Source: Actinomycetospora chiangmaiensis DSM 45062
Lineage (GTDB): Bacteria > Actinomycetota > Actinomycetes > Mycobacteriales > Pseudonocardiaceae
Assembly: GCF_000379625.1 (NCBI RefSeq)
Contig: NZ_KB903245.1
Span: forward strand, 245,072 to 309,071
Length of the DNA stretch: 64,000 bases
Direction of reading: 5' to 3'
The position numbers were made by a program, and so were the translations under genes. How positions within the stretch are numbered: the first letter of the stretch is position 1; each line of letters begins with the position of its first letter. Of the stretch, positions 9,170 to 17,779 are shown one piece after another. The notes beneath the pieces were generated by a model. That model did no database searches. It was not told where the DNA came from and saw nothing but the letters and a program-made list of their open reading frames with translations.

Positions 9170-10623
9170 AGCACCTCCAGGCGCGCCAGGTCGTCGAGGG
9201 TCTCGCGGCGCAGCATCGTCCGGTCCGCCCCGTCGCGGACCGCGACGACGGGCGGCCGCGGGACCTTGTTGTACGCGCTCGCCATCGCGTAGCAGTACGC
9301 CCCGGTCGCGCCGACGGCCAGCAGGTCGCCGGGCGCGAGGTCGGCGGGCAGCCAGCAGTCGCGGACCACGACGTCGCCGGACTCGCAGTGCTTCCCGACC
9401 ACCCGGCAGAGCACGGGGGTGTCCCCGCCCGGATTCGCAGCGCCGGGCTCCGCCGTCACCGCGGACCGTGACACCAGCCGACAGTCGTAGGCGGCGTCGT
9501 AGAGGGCGGTGCGGATGTTGTCGCTCATCCCGCCGTCGACCGAGACGTAGCGGCGGCGCGCTCCTCCGCCCAGCTCGACGTCCTTGAGGGTGCCGACGGT
9601 GTAGAGCGTGACCGTCCCCGGTCCCGCGATGGCCCGGCCCGGCTCGACCGCGATCCGCGGCACCGGGATGCCCGCCCGCTCGCACTCGCGCCCGACGATC
9701 GCGTGCAGCTCGCCGGCCAGCCACGACGCCGTCCGGGGCTGGTCGGCGGTGGTGTAGGCGATGCCCATCCCGCCGCCGAGGTCGATCAGCGCGCTCGCGG
9801 TGTCGGCGAGGTCCCCGTGCTCGGCCCGGATCTCGGCCAGCAGCCCGACCACGCGCCGTGCGGCGAGCTCGAAGCCGCCGGCGTCGAAGATCTGCGACCC
9901 GATGTGCGAGTGCAGCCCCACCAGGCGCAGCCCGCGCGACTTCAGCACGCGGCGCGCCGCCTCGGCGGCGTCCCCACCCGCGAGCGAGAAGCCGAACTTC
10001 TGGTCCTCGTGCGCGGTCGCGATGAACTCGTGGGTGTGGGCCTCGACGCCCACCGTCACGCGCACCATCACGTCCGCGGTGACGTCCCGACGACGGGCGA
10101 GGTCGTCCAGGCGGGCGATCTCGGCGAACGAGTCGACGACGATCTTGCCGACGCCGGCCGCCAGGGCGGCGTCGAGCTCGGCGACCGACTTGTTGTTGCC
10201 GTGCATCGCGATCCGCTCGGGCGGGAAGTCGGCCCGCAGCGCCGTCGCGAGCTCGCCCTCGCTGCAGACGTCGAGGCCCAGACCCTCGTCGGCCACCCAG
10301 CGGGCGACCTCGGTGCACAGGAATGCCTTCGAGGCGTAGTGCACGAGCGCGGGGTCGCCGTAGGCCTCGGCGTGGTCGCGACAGCGGGAGCGGAAGTCGG
10401 CCTCGTCGACGACGAACAGCGGCGTGCCGTGGCGTTCGGCGAGGTCCCGGACGTCGACGCCGGCGAGCCGCACGACCCCGTCGTCGTGCCGGGCCGCGTG
10501 CCGGGGCCACACGACCTCAGGCATGAGGTCGAGGTCGGCGCCGGTGCGCGGGACCGGGCCGGGGATGTCGTGGGCCGGCAGGACGTCGGCGTGCCGGGGC
10601 CCGGCGGGGTGGGCGCGGGTCAT
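9166..10623 (-). CDS. lysA: Diaminopimelate decarboxylase
   Basis: PLP-dependent enzyme that decarboxylates meso-diaminopimelate to lysine. The 485-residue product has the PLP lysine in HYASKAF (Lys99), the glycine-rich phosphate site [10 protein letters not shown] and the dimer-interface motif HCESGDV. ATG 10623 lies 4 bp after the argS stop. A longer frame from 10653 would overlap argS and was rejected. Linkage to argS is the standard actinobacterial arrangement. Confidence 0.97.
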   Translation of the reverse strand: MTRAHPAGPRHADVLPAHDIPGPVPRTGADLDLMPEVVWPRHAARHDDGVVRLAGVDVRDLAERHGTPLFVVDEADFRSRCRDHAEAYGDPALVHYASKAFLCTEVARWVADEGLGLDVCSEGELATALRADFPPERIAMHGNNKSVAELDAALAAGVGKIVVDSFAEIARLDDLARRRDVTADVMVRVTVGVEAHTHEFIATAHEDQKFGFSLAGGDAAEAARRVLKSRGLRLVGLHSHIGSQIFDAGGFELAARRVVGLLAEIRAEHGDLADTASALIDLGGGMGIAYTTADQPRTASWLAGELHAIVGRECERAGIPVPRIAVEPGRAIAGPGTVTLYTVGTLKDVELGGGARRRYVSVDGGMSDNIRTALYDAAYDCRLVSRSAVTAEPGAANPGGDTPVLCRVVGKHCESGDVVVRDCWLPADLAPGDLLAVGATGAYCYAMASAYNKVPRPPVVAVRDGADRTMLRRETLDDLARLEVL

Positions 10624-10627
10624 GCGG

Positions 10628-12286
10628 TCACATCCGTTCCGGGGCGGAGACACCGAGCAGGCCGAGCCCGGACGCGAGCACCGTCCGGGCCGCCTCGCAG
10701 AGGGCCAGGCGGGCCGTGTGCAGCGGGCCGGGCTCCTCGTCGCCCTGCGGCAGCACGCGGCAGGTGTCGTAGAAGCGGTGGTAGGCGCCGGCGAGCTCCT
10801 CGAGGAAGCGCGCGACCCGGTGCGGCTCGCGCAGCGCGGCGGCCGAGGCCAGCACCCGGGGGAACTCGCCCAGGGTGCGGATGAGGTCGCCCTCGCGGGG
10901 CTCGACGAGCAGCGCGAGGTCGGGGTCCTCGCGGCCCACCCCCAGGTCGGCGGCGTTGCGGGCCAGGGCGGAGAGCCGGGCGTGCGCGTACTGCACGTAG
11001 AACACCGGGTTCTCGTTCGTGCGCCGACTGATGAGGTCGAGGTCGATGTCGAGCACCTGGTCGACGCTGGAGCGGGTCAGCGTGTAGCGGGCGGCGTCGA
11101 CGCCGACCGCGTCGACCAGGTCCTCGAGCGTGATGATCGTGCCCGCCCGCTTCGACATCTTCACCGGCTCGCCGTCCCGCAGCAGGTTCACCAGCTGCCC
11201 GATGAGCACCTCGACCCGCGCCGGGTCGTCGCCGAACGCGGCGGCCACGGCCTTGAGGCGGTGGATGTAGCCGTGGTGGTCGGCGCCGAGCATGTAGATG
11301 GCGAGGTCGGCGCCGCGCGCCCGCTTGTCGCGGTAATAGGCGATGTCACCCGCGATGTAGGCGGGCCGGCCGTCGGACTTGATGACGACGCGGTCCTTGT
11401 CGTCGCCGTGCTCGGTGGAGCGCAGCCACCAGGCGCCGTCGGCGAAGTAGAGGGCGTCGTCGTCCTTGAGCTTCTGCACCGAGTCCTCGACCGCGCCGGA
11501 GGCGTGCAGCGCCAGTTCGGACGACCAGACGTCGAAGTGGGTGCCGAAGGACTCCAGCGACGTGCGCATCTCGTCGAGCATCACCGCGACGCCGAGCCGC
11601 TTGAACGCCTGGAGCTGCTGGTCCTCGGGCTGCTCGAGGATCCCGGGCTCGGTCTCGACGACCCGGGCCGCGACCTCGGCGACGTAGGCGCCGCCGTAGC
11701 CGTTCTCCGGCACCGGACGACCCTGGGCGGCGGCGATGAGCGACTCGGCGAACCGGTCGATCTGCGCTCCCGCGTCGTTGACGTAGTACTCCCGTGTCAC
11801 GGCCGCGCCCTGGGCCTCGAGCACGCGTCCCAGGGCGTCGCCGACCGCCGCCCACCGGGTGCCGCCGAGGTGGATCGGGCCGGTGGGGTTCGCGGAGACG
11901 AACTCGAGGTTGATCGCCTGCCCGGTCAGCGCGTCGCCGTGGCCGTAGCCCTCGCCCTGGTCGAGGATCTCCGCGACGATCCCGGCCTGGGCGTCGGCGG
12001 CGAGCCGCAGGTTGAGGAAGCCGGGGCCGGCGACCTCCGCGGCGGCGACCCCGTCGGTGGACTCGAGCCGCTCGGCGAGCCATCCGGCGAGGTCGGCGGG
12101 CTTCACGCCGGCCTTCTTCGCGCTGCGCAGGGCGAGGTTGGTGGCGTAGTCGCCGTGCTCGGGGTTGCGCGGGCGTTCGACGGTCACCTCGTCGGGCAGC
12201 GCCCCCGTGTCCAGCCCGCGCTCGGTCAGCACGTCGACGGCGACGGCGTGCAGGAGATCGGCGAGCGCAGCGGGTGTCACGTCCAC
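10628..12286 (-). CDS. argS: Arginyl-tRNA synthetase
   Basis: Class I synthetase charging tRNA-Arg. The 552-residue protein has the HxGH-type signature as HLGG (residues 139-142, in [18 protein letters not shown]), the usual actinobacterial variant, and KMSKR near residue 375, with the DALR-type anticodon domain at the C-terminus. GTG 12286 is given as the start. A TAGACT -10 box ends only 2 nt upstream of it, so a leaderless transcript may really start at the in-frame GTG at 12280. It is first in the lysine/threonine operon. Confidence 0.96.
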   Translation of the reverse strand: MDVTPAALADLLHAVAVDVLTERGLDTGALPDEVTVERPRNPEHGDYATNLALRSAKKAGVKPADLAGWLAERLESTDGVAAAEVAGPGFLNLRLAADAQAGIVAEILDQGEGYGHGDALTGQAINLEFVSANPTGPIHLGGTRWAAVGDALGRVLEAQGAAVTREYYVNDAGAQIDRFAESLIAAAQGRPVPENGYGGAYVAEVAARVVETEPGILEQPEDQQLQAFKRLGVAVMLDEMRTSLESFGTHFDVWSSELALHASGAVEDSVQKLKDDDALYFADGAWWLRSTEHGDDKDRVVIKSDGRPAYIAGDIAYYRDKRARGADLAIYMLGADHHGYIHRLKAVAAAFGDDPARVEVLIGQLVNLLRDGEPVKMSKRAGTIITLEDLVDAVGVDAARYTLTRSSVDQVLDIDLDLISRRTNENPVFYVQYAHARLSALARNAADLGVGREDPDLALLVEPREGDLIRTLGEFPRVLASAAALREPHRVARFLEELAGAYHRFYDTCRVLPQGDEEPGPLHTARLALCEAARTVLASGLGLLGVSAPERM

Positions 12287-12378
12287 CGAGTCTAGGGAGC
12301 GCCTGCCAGCGGGTACGCCGGTGGCCGCCGATCACCCCGGGTAGGGGGAACTCACGCTCAGCTCATCCCTAGACTCGG
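12286..12378. promoter_or_regulatory. Symmetric divergent promoter region argS / DUF3105 gene
   Basis: Identical 13-bp arms, CCGAGTCTAGGGA at 12286-12298 and TCCCTAGACTCGG at 12366-12378, flank the divergent gap in inverted orientation. Each arm contains a TAGACT -10 box pointing outward to its gene. The two promoters therefore share both the -10 box and its flanks. Confidence 0.5.
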
Positions 12379-12383
12379 GAGAC

Positions 12384-13214
12384 ATGGCGAGTGGACGCTC
12401 CACGGGGACCCCGCAGCGTGGCAAGGGTGGTCGTCCACCGCAACGTGGCAAGAACCCCGTCGCGGGGGCGCGGCGGCGGACCTCCTCGGCCGGGCGGGCG
12501 GCGCCGAAGAACCGGCAGGTGCCCTGGCTGCTGATCGGCGCGATCGTGGTCGTCCTCGCCCTCATCGGCGGCATCGGGTTCTTCCTCTTCGACCGGTCCG
12601 CGCAGATCAGCCCCTGGCGCCCGAGCAGCGACAACAAGGACCCGTCGCTGGCCATTCCCGGGATCGTCACGCAGTCCTACCAGGGCCAGCACCACGTGAC
12701 GCCGCAGCAGCGGGTCGCCTACGACCGGCTGCCCCCGTTCGGCGGCCCGCACGACGGGTACTGGGCGGCCTGCAACGGGCAGGTCTACTCGCAGCCGGTG
12801 CGCAACGAGAACATGGTGCACTCCCTGGAGCACGGCGCGGTGTGGATCGCCTACGACCCGACGCGGGTCAGCGGCGCCGCGCTCGACACCCTGACCGCCA
12901 AGGTGCAGGGCCAGAACCAGATGATGATGTCGCCCTACCCCGGCCTCGACCAGCCGATCTCGCTGCAGTCGTGGGGCCACCAGCTCAAGGTCACCGACGC
13001 GAACGACCCGCGGATCGACCAGTTCATCACGTCGCTGAAGGGCAACCCCAACGGCGTGTACCCCGAGGTCGGCGCCAGCTGCGACGCCCTCGGCCCGGGC
13101 TACTTCGACCCGGCGAACCCGCCCGCATTCGACCCGCCGCCCTACCCGCGGAACGCGCTGCCGATGAACTACCAGGGCACCTCCGGCGCCGGCGGGATGG
13201 GAGGCACCGGATGA
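12384..13214 (+). CDS. DUF3105 membrane-anchored protein
   Basis: A 276-residue protein with a basic, disordered N-terminus (1-45), one membrane segment (about 47-69) and an extracytoplasmic DUF3105 domain with the conserved GGPHDGYWAACNG and NENMVHSLEHGAVW motifs (His146, His150, Cys130). The molecular function of DUF3105 is unknown; the His/Cys set suggests metal or redox chemistry. The stop overlaps the start of the DUF305 gene (ATGA), so the two are coupled. TAGACT lies 8 nt before the ATG, suggesting a very short or absent leader. Confidence 0.88.
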   Translation: MASGRSTGTPQRGKGGRPPQRGKNPVAGARRRTSSAGRAAPKNRQVPWLLIGAIVVVLALIGGIGFFLFDRSAQISPWRPSSDNKDPSLAIPGIVTQSYQGQHHVTPQQRVAYDRLPPFGGPHDGYWAACNGQVYSQPVRNENMVHSLEHGAVWIAYDPTRVSGAALDTLTAKVQGQNQMMMSPYPGLDQPISLQSWGHQLKVTDANDPRIDQFITSLKGNPNGVYPEVGASCDALGPGYFDPANPPAFDPPPYPRNALPMNYQGTSGAGGMGGTG

Positions 13215-13915
13215 CGGCCTCGTCCGTGAGCTCCCCGCCCGAGCCGCCCGTCGTCGACGACGAGTTCGACGAGGGCGACGGCGGCGGCTGGTGGTCGAAC
13301 TCGCCGGGCTGGGCCAAGGGCGTGCTCGCCGCCGGTGTGGTGCTGATCCTGCTGCTGGCCGGCGGTCTCGCAGGGGCGGTGATCGGGCAGCGCACCGCCC
13401 CGACCTACGGCCCGGCGGCGGGCTCGATCGACGTCGGCTTCCTGCAGGACATGAGCGTCCACCACCGCCAGGCGATCCAGATGGCGGTGTGGGAGCGGTC
13501 CAACACGACCGACCCGGCGCTGCGGCAGCTCGCCTTCGACATCGAGTCCTCGCAGACCCAGCAGCTGGGCATGATGCAGGGCTGGTTGCAGTTGTGGGCG
13601 CAGCCGACCGAGTCGGCGCCCGGGAACTACATGGGTTGGATGGGCATGCCCGTGCCGTCCATGCCGGGCATGGCCTCCGAGGCGGACCTGCAGCGCTTCC
13701 GGGCGGCCACGGGGTCGCAGCTCGACGTCGCGTTCCTGCAGCTGATGCTGCGCCACCACCGGGGCGGGCTGTCGATGATGCAGGCCGCGGCGGCCGGGGC
13801 GTCGGTCCCCGCGGTCCAGGCGCTGTCGTCCTCGATGGTCGCGTCGCAGACCGCGGAGGCGACGACGATGACGCAGCTGCTCGCGCAGCGGGGTGCTGCA
13901 CCCCTGCCGATGTGA
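13211..13915 (+). CDS. DUF305 family four-helix protein
   Basis: A 234-residue protein with one N-terminal membrane segment (about 36-58) and an extracytoplasmic ferritin-like DUF305 domain. The paired His motifs are FLQDMSVHHRQAIQM (His84-85) and LQLMLRHHRGGLSMM, separated by a Met-rich region (GMMQGW, GWMGMPVPSMPGM). DUF305 proteins are often linked to copper; the Met and His residues here fit that, but no copper gene is adjacent. It overlaps the DUF3105 gene by 4 bp. Confidence 0.88.
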   Translation: MTASSVSSPPEPPVVDDEFDEGDGGGWWSNSPGWAKGVLAAGVVLILLLAGGLAGAVIGQRTAPTYGPAAGSIDVGFLQDMSVHHRQAIQMAVWERSNTTDPALRQLAFDIESSQTQQLGMMQGWLQLWAQPTESAPGNYMGWMGMPVPSMPGMASEADLQRFRAATGSQLDVAFLQLMLRHHRGGLSMMQAAAAGASVPAVQALSSSMVASQTAEATTMTQLLAQRGAAPLPM

Positions 13916-13976
13916 TCGGCCCGGGCCCCACCCGCGTGATCACCGGAGCCGATGCAGTACTGTCGACGCCGGTACC

Positions 13977-14048
13977 GCCCCCGTAGCTCAGGGGATAGAG
14001 CACCGCCCTCCGGAGGCGGGAGCGCAGGTTCGAATCCTGCCGGGGGCA
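13977..14048 (+). tRNA. tRNA-Arg (anticodon CCG)
   Basis: A complete cloverleaf: acceptor GCCCCCG/CGGGGGC, D-arm GCTC/GAGC, anticodon stem CCGCC/GGCGG with loop CTCCGGA (anticodon CCG), T-stem GCAGG/CCTGC with TTCGAAT loop, and discriminator A. The 3' CCA is not encoded (ACCC follows). It decodes CGG, a frequent Arg codon in this GC-rich DNA. Confidence 0.96.
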
Positions 14049-14077
14049 CCCACACCGCAGTTCTCTACGATCGCCGC

Positions 14078-15382
14078 ATGGGCGACCGGTTGATCTTCCA
14101 GCTCGGCACCAACAACTGGCAGCGCGGCGGCGAGTTCGCGCCCGGGTCGGGAATTCTCCACGAGGCGCACCACCGCGCCTACAACGAGATCGACGGCGTC
14201 CGCGCCTACTCGATGTACCCCTCGCGCGTGCAGCGGTTCCGCGAGGAGGACGTCCGCGTCTTCGAACTCGACCACGACATCCCGATCTGCGAGTCGGTCT
14301 CCCCCGTCTCGAGCTACCGCTGGCACGGGATGGGCCCGGACGAGGTCGACGCCTACCGCGCGCGCCTGACCCGCGAGGTCACGGCGTTCATGGACGAGGT
14401 CGAGGCGTCGACCGGCGACGAGTTCACCCTCGCGATCGCCCACCACGCCTTCATGAACCCCGTCGTCATGCGGGACGTCATCGCCGCGCGCGTCGAGGCG
14501 GGCAAGCCTCGCATCCCGCTCGTGTGCTTCGTGCACGGCACCGAGCTGAAGATGTTCCACAAGGAGCAGGCCGGACAGGAACCCGAGGAGTTCCCGCTGC
14601 GGTTCCTGCCGTTCATGCAGCAGGAACACATCTTCCCCGGCGGCGTGGACGTCGTCGCGTCGATCTCGTCCGAACAGATCGACGCCTTCGCCGACGTGTT
14701 CCCGGACTTCCCGCGCGACCGCATCGTGCTCTCGCACAACGGCTACAACGACCGCGTCTTCCGCGAGTCCGACACCGATCCCGCGCAGGCGCTCGCCCAG
14801 CTCGCCGACGACGTGCCGGACTTCGAGGCCGTCGTGGCCTTCTGCGGCAAGTTCGCCGACTGGAAGCGTCTGGACGCCCTGCTGCGCGCCGCGGCACAGT
14901 ACGAGCAGGAGGACCGCCGCATCGTCACGGTGGTCGCCGGCGGCGGGCCGGAGGAGCAGCAGCGCGCCATGCGCGACCTCGTCGCCGAGCTCGACCTGCA
15001 GCGCGTCGTGTTCCTCGGGCCACGCCAGCAGGAGGACCTCGCGACCATGTTCGCCGCCGCCGACGTCGGGGTGTTCCCCTCCTACCGCGAGCCGTTCGGC
15101 CTCGTGTTCCTGGAGTGCATGGCGTGCGGCACCCCGGTGATCGGCGCGGACTCCGGCGGCCCGCGGGACTTCGTCACCCCCGAGGTCGGTGTCCTCGTCC
15201 CCGAGACCGACGACCGGCAGGCCCTCGCCGACTCCCTCGTCGCCGCGATCGACCGCGCGCTCGACGAGGACTGGAAGCACACGAAGGGCCCGGGGGCCGC
15301 GGCCTACGCCCGGGAGAAGTTCAGCGTCGTCCGGCAGGTCTCGGACCTGCTCACCGAGGTGGACCGGCTCACCGGAGGCTGA
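14078..15382 (+). CDS. Glycosyltransferase family 4 protein
   Basis: A 434-residue GT-B fold glycosyltransferase. The C-terminal half has the GT4 signatures: FCGKFADWKRLDALL, VVAGGGPEEQ, VVFLGPRQQEDL and the EPFGLVFLE retaining-enzyme motif, followed by GTPVIGADSGGPRDFV. The N-terminal acceptor domain begins LIFQLGTNNWQRGGEF. Donor and acceptor cannot be read from sequence. ATG 14078 lies 29 bp after the tRNA, with TACGAT 6 nt before it, so leaderless translation is possible. The longer frame would run into the tRNA. Confidence 0.88.
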   Translation: MGDRLIFQLGTNNWQRGGEFAPGSGILHEAHHRAYNEIDGVRAYSMYPSRVQRFREEDVRVFELDHDIPICESVSPVSSYRWHGMGPDEVDAYRARLTREVTAFMDEVEASTGDEFTLAIAHHAFMNPVVMRDVIAARVEAGKPRIPLVCFVHGTELKMFHKEQAGQEPEEFPLRFLPFMQQEHIFPGGVDVVASISSEQIDAFADVFPDFPRDRIVLSHNGYNDRVFRESDTDPAQALAQLADDVPDFEAVVAFCGKFADWKRLDALLRAAAQYEQEDRRIVTVVAGGGPEEQQRAMRDLVAELDLQRVVFLGPRQQEDLATMFAAADVGVFPSYREPFGLVFLECMACGTPVIGADSGGPRDFVTPEVGVLVPETDDRQALADSLVAAIDRALDEDWKHTKGPGAAAYAREKFSVVRQVSDLLTEVDRLTGG

Positions 15383-15471
15383 ACCGGCGCGGCCCGAATC
15401 GTGAGGGGAGGATCCGAGCGCTCTTGTGGCGCGAGGGTTCCCCTCACGCCGGAGTGGGCAAGTCCGCGCCC

Positions 15472-15939
15472 ATGCTGAGGACCGGCGCCGGCGTGGTCAC
15501 GGGGACGGCGCTGCTCGTGGTGCTGTGGGTCTCCACCCTCACCACCGTCAACGTCGTCGAGCTGGTCGCCGGAACGGTCTGCGCCCTCGTGTGCGCGGGC
15601 GTCGGGCTGGCCACGCGGCGGACGCTCGGCATCGCGCAACGACCGCGGTGGGCGTGGCTCGGGTGGCTGCGGTACCTGCCGGGAGCCGTCGTCGGGGACC
15701 TGGGGCGGCTCGTCGTCGGGATCGTCCGGGCCCGGCGCGACGGGACGCCGCTGGGGACGACGCGCACGCTCACGCTGCCCGAGGAGCACCACGCGCGGGC
15801 CGACGCCCGGCGGGCGCTCGGCACGATCGCGATCGGCGCGACGCCCGGCAGCTACGTGCAGGAGAACGAGAAGGGCAGCCTCGAGCTGCACGCGCTGGGC
15901 GACGAGCCCACCGCGCTGGAGCGGGCGGTCGCCCGGTGA
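15472..15939 (+). CDS. mrpE: Mrp antiporter subunit E
   Basis: Small membrane subunit (155 residues) of a multi-subunit Na+/H+ (or K+/H+) antiporter. The first 50 residues hold two hydrophobic segments (LLVVLWVSTLTTVNVVEL), followed by the MnhE pattern in WLRYLPGAVVGDLGRLVVGIVRAR and a cytoplasmic tail with GTIAIGATPGSYV. ATG 15472 is chosen; GTG 15454 is an in-frame alternative. It is first in an operon of seven genes joined by 4-bp overlaps. Confidence 0.9.
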   Translation: MLRTGAGVVTGTALLVVLWVSTLTTVNVVELVAGTVCALVCAGVGLATRRTLGIAQRPRWAWLGWLRYLPGAVVGDLGRLVVGIVRARRDGTPLGTTRTLTLPEEHHARADARRALGTIAIGATPGSYVQENEKGSLELHALGDEPTALERAVAR

Positions 15940-16190
15940 GCCCCTTCGAGGTCGCGGCCGGGGTCCTGCTGCTCGCCCTCGTCGGCCCCGCCCTGCTGCT
16001 GAGCGCGCGCGGCACCGCCGCCCAGCGGCTCGTCGGGCTCCAGCTCGCGACGGCGCTGACGGTCCTGCTGCTCACGGTGCTGTCCGTCGCCTTCGGCCAG
16101 ACGAGCATGCTCATCGTCCCGCTCGTCCTGGTGCTCCTCGCGTTCGCCGGGACGCTCGTGTTCACCCGCCTGCTCCGGCGCCGCTCGTGA
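15936..16190 (+). CDS. mrpF: Mrp antiporter subunit F
   Basis: An 84-residue protein with three predicted membrane helices, the MnhF/PhaF architecture (VAAGVLLLALVGPALLL, RLVGLQLATALTVLLL, IVPLVLVLLAFAGTLVF). The GTG start at 15936 overlaps the mrpE stop by 4 bp. Confidence 0.88.
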   Translation: MSPFEVAAGVLLLALVGPALLLSARGTAAQRLVGLQLATALTVLLLTVLSVAFGQTSMLIVPLVLVLLAFAGTLVFTRLLRRRS

Positions 16191-16456
16191 CCGTCGTGAT
16201 CTGGGTGCTCGTCGCCCTCGCCTGCCTGGTGGTGATCGGCGTCTGCGTCGGTGCGTTTCTCGTGTCCACGACCGCCGAGCGCCTGCACGTGGTCACCCCG
16301 CTGACCACGGTGGCCGGACCGCTGCTCGGCCTCGCCTGCGTGCTCAGCCTCGGGGTGTCGACGTCCTCGCTCGGCGTGCTCGTCATCGTCGTGCTGCTCG
16401 CGGTCGCCGCTCCCGTGCTGCAGGTCGCGCTCGCGCGGACGGATCCGCCGTCGTGA
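16187..16456 (+). CDS. mrpG: Mrp antiporter subunit G
   Basis: An 89-residue MnhG/PhaG-type subunit with three membrane segments and the typical central RLHVVTPLTTVAGPLLG stretch. GTG 16187 overlaps the mrpF stop by 4 bp. Confidence 0.9.
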   Translation: MTVVIWVLVALACLVVIGVCVGAFLVSTTAERLHVVTPLTTVAGPLLGLACVLSLGVSTSSLGVLVIVVLLAVAAPVLQVALARTDPPS

Positions 16457-16695
16457 GCCCGGTCCTGCTGCTGGTCGCCCTGCTCGGCGTCGCGGTCGCG
16501 GGCGGCGTGGTCGCCCTGACCCGGGACCCCGAGAAGCAGGCCGTGACGCTCTCGGCGTTCGGGCTCCTGCTCGGCGTCACGTTCGTGCTGTTCGACGCGC
16601 CCGACGTCGCCCTCTCGCAGCTCGCGATCGGCGCCGCCATCGTGCCGCTGCTGGTGATGCTGACCGTCCGCACCGTGCGCCGGCGGCAGCGATGA
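16453..16695 (+). CDS. DUF4040 / MbhD-like antiporter subunit
   Basis: An 80-residue membrane protein matching the DUF4040 (MbhD) domain, which in many bacteria is the C-terminal part of MrpA: AVTLSAFGLLLGVTFVLFDAPDVALSQLAIGAAIVPLL. Here it is a separate gene, as in archaeal Mbh/Mrp clusters. GTG 16453 overlaps mrpG, and its stop overlaps the mrpB start. Confidence 0.85.
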   Translation: MSPVLLLVALLGVAVAGGVVALTRDPEKQAVTLSAFGLLLGVTFVLFDAPDVALSQLAIGAAIVPLLVMLTVRTVRRRQR

Positions 16696-17423
16696 GCCCG
16701 CGGGTCCGGCTCGTGCTGTTCCTCCTCGGCGCCGCCGGGTTCCTGACGACGGGGGTGCTCGCGGTGCTCGGCGCCCCGCCGGTCGGCACCGACGTCCACC
16801 CCTACCGCGACGCGGCCGTCGCGGGGGCGCTCGCCCACGCGACCGCGAACGTCGTCTCCACCGTGAACTACGACCAGCGCGCCCTCGACACCCTCGGCGA
16901 GGAGACGATCCTGCTCGCCTCGGTGACCGCCGCCGTCGCCCTGCTCCGCCCCGCCGACGACGAGCGGGTCGACGTGCCCCCACCCGACGTCGTCCGGTCC
17001 CGCTCCCCCGCGACCCGACTCGCCGGCTGGCTCCTGCTCCCGGCGACCCTGCTCGTCGGCCTCGACGTCGTGCTCCACGGCCACCTGACGCCCGGCGGGG
17101 GGTTCCAGGGCGGCGTCGTGCTCGCCACGGCGGTGCACCTGCTCTACCTCGCGGGCAGCTTCGCCGCGCTGGAACGGCTCCGGCCGCGACGGTGGGCACC
17201 GGTCGCCGAGCCCGTCGGGGCGCTGGGCTTCGTCGGGCTCGGCGTCGCGGGCTCGGTCGCGGGCGTCGGGTTCCTCGGCGGGGTGCTGCCGTTCGGCACG
17301 CTCGGCGACCCGCTGTCGAGCCCGACCGTGATCCTGCTCAACGTCGCGGTGGGGATCGGCGTCGGCTTCGGGCTCGTGGTGCTGGTCGCCCAGTTCCTGC
17401 GCCAGGAGGTGCTGGTCCGGTGA
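16692..17423 (+). CDS. mrpB: Mrp antiporter subunit B (MnhB domain)
   Basis: A 243-residue protein. Residues 1-90 resemble the MbhE-like segment of long MrpA (NVVSTVNYDQRALDTLGEETILLASVTAAVALL), and residues about 105-240 form the MnhB domain with the diagnostic HLTPGGGFQGGVVLA. It is therefore a fusion of an MrpA C-terminal piece to MrpB. ATG/GTG overlaps link it to both neighbours. Confidence 0.88.
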   Translation: MSPRVRLVLFLLGAAGFLTTGVLAVLGAPPVGTDVHPYRDAAVAGALAHATANVVSTVNYDQRALDTLGEETILLASVTAAVALLRPADDERVDVPPPDVVRSRSPATRLAGWLLLPATLLVGLDVVLHGHLTPGGGFQGGVVLATAVHLLYLAGSFAALERLRPRRWAPVAEPVGALGFVGLGVAGSVAGVGFLGGVLPFGTLGDPLSSPTVILLNVAVGIGVGFGLVVLVAQFLRQEVLVR

Positions 17424-17779
17424 CGACGCTGCTCACGGTCGTCGCGTTCGGCACGGCGTTCTGGCTGGTGGTGGTGGGTGCGTACGGCATCCTGCGCAGC
17501 GACGACCTGGTGCACGCGGTGGTGTCGCTGTCGGTCGCGCAGTCCGGCACGTACATCCTGCTGCTGGCCGTCGGCTACCAGCGCGACGCGACGATCCCGA
17601 TCCTCGGCGCGGGCGGCGCCGGCAGCACGCCGATCGTCGACCCCGTGGTGCAGGCGATGACCCTCACCGACGTCGTCGTCTCCGCGACCGTCACCGCGCT
17701 CCTGCTCGCCCTCACCGTGCAGATCGCGAAGCGGCACGGCACCGTCGACCCGGACGCGCTGCGCGAGCTGCGGGGATGA
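17420..17779 (+). CDS. mrpC: Mrp antiporter subunit C (NuoK-like)
   Basis: A 119-residue NuoK-like subunit with three membrane helices. The family residues are in GAYGILRSDDLVHAVVSLSVAQSGTYILLL and DPVVQAMTLTDVVVSATVTALLLAL. GTG 17420 overlaps the mrpB stop by 4 bp. Confidence 0.9.
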   Translation: MTTLLTVVAFGTAFWLVVVGAYGILRSDDLVHAVVSLSVAQSGTYILLLAVGYQRDATIPILGAGGAGSTPIVDPVVQAMTLTDVVVSATVTALLLALTVQIAKRHGTVDPDALRELRG

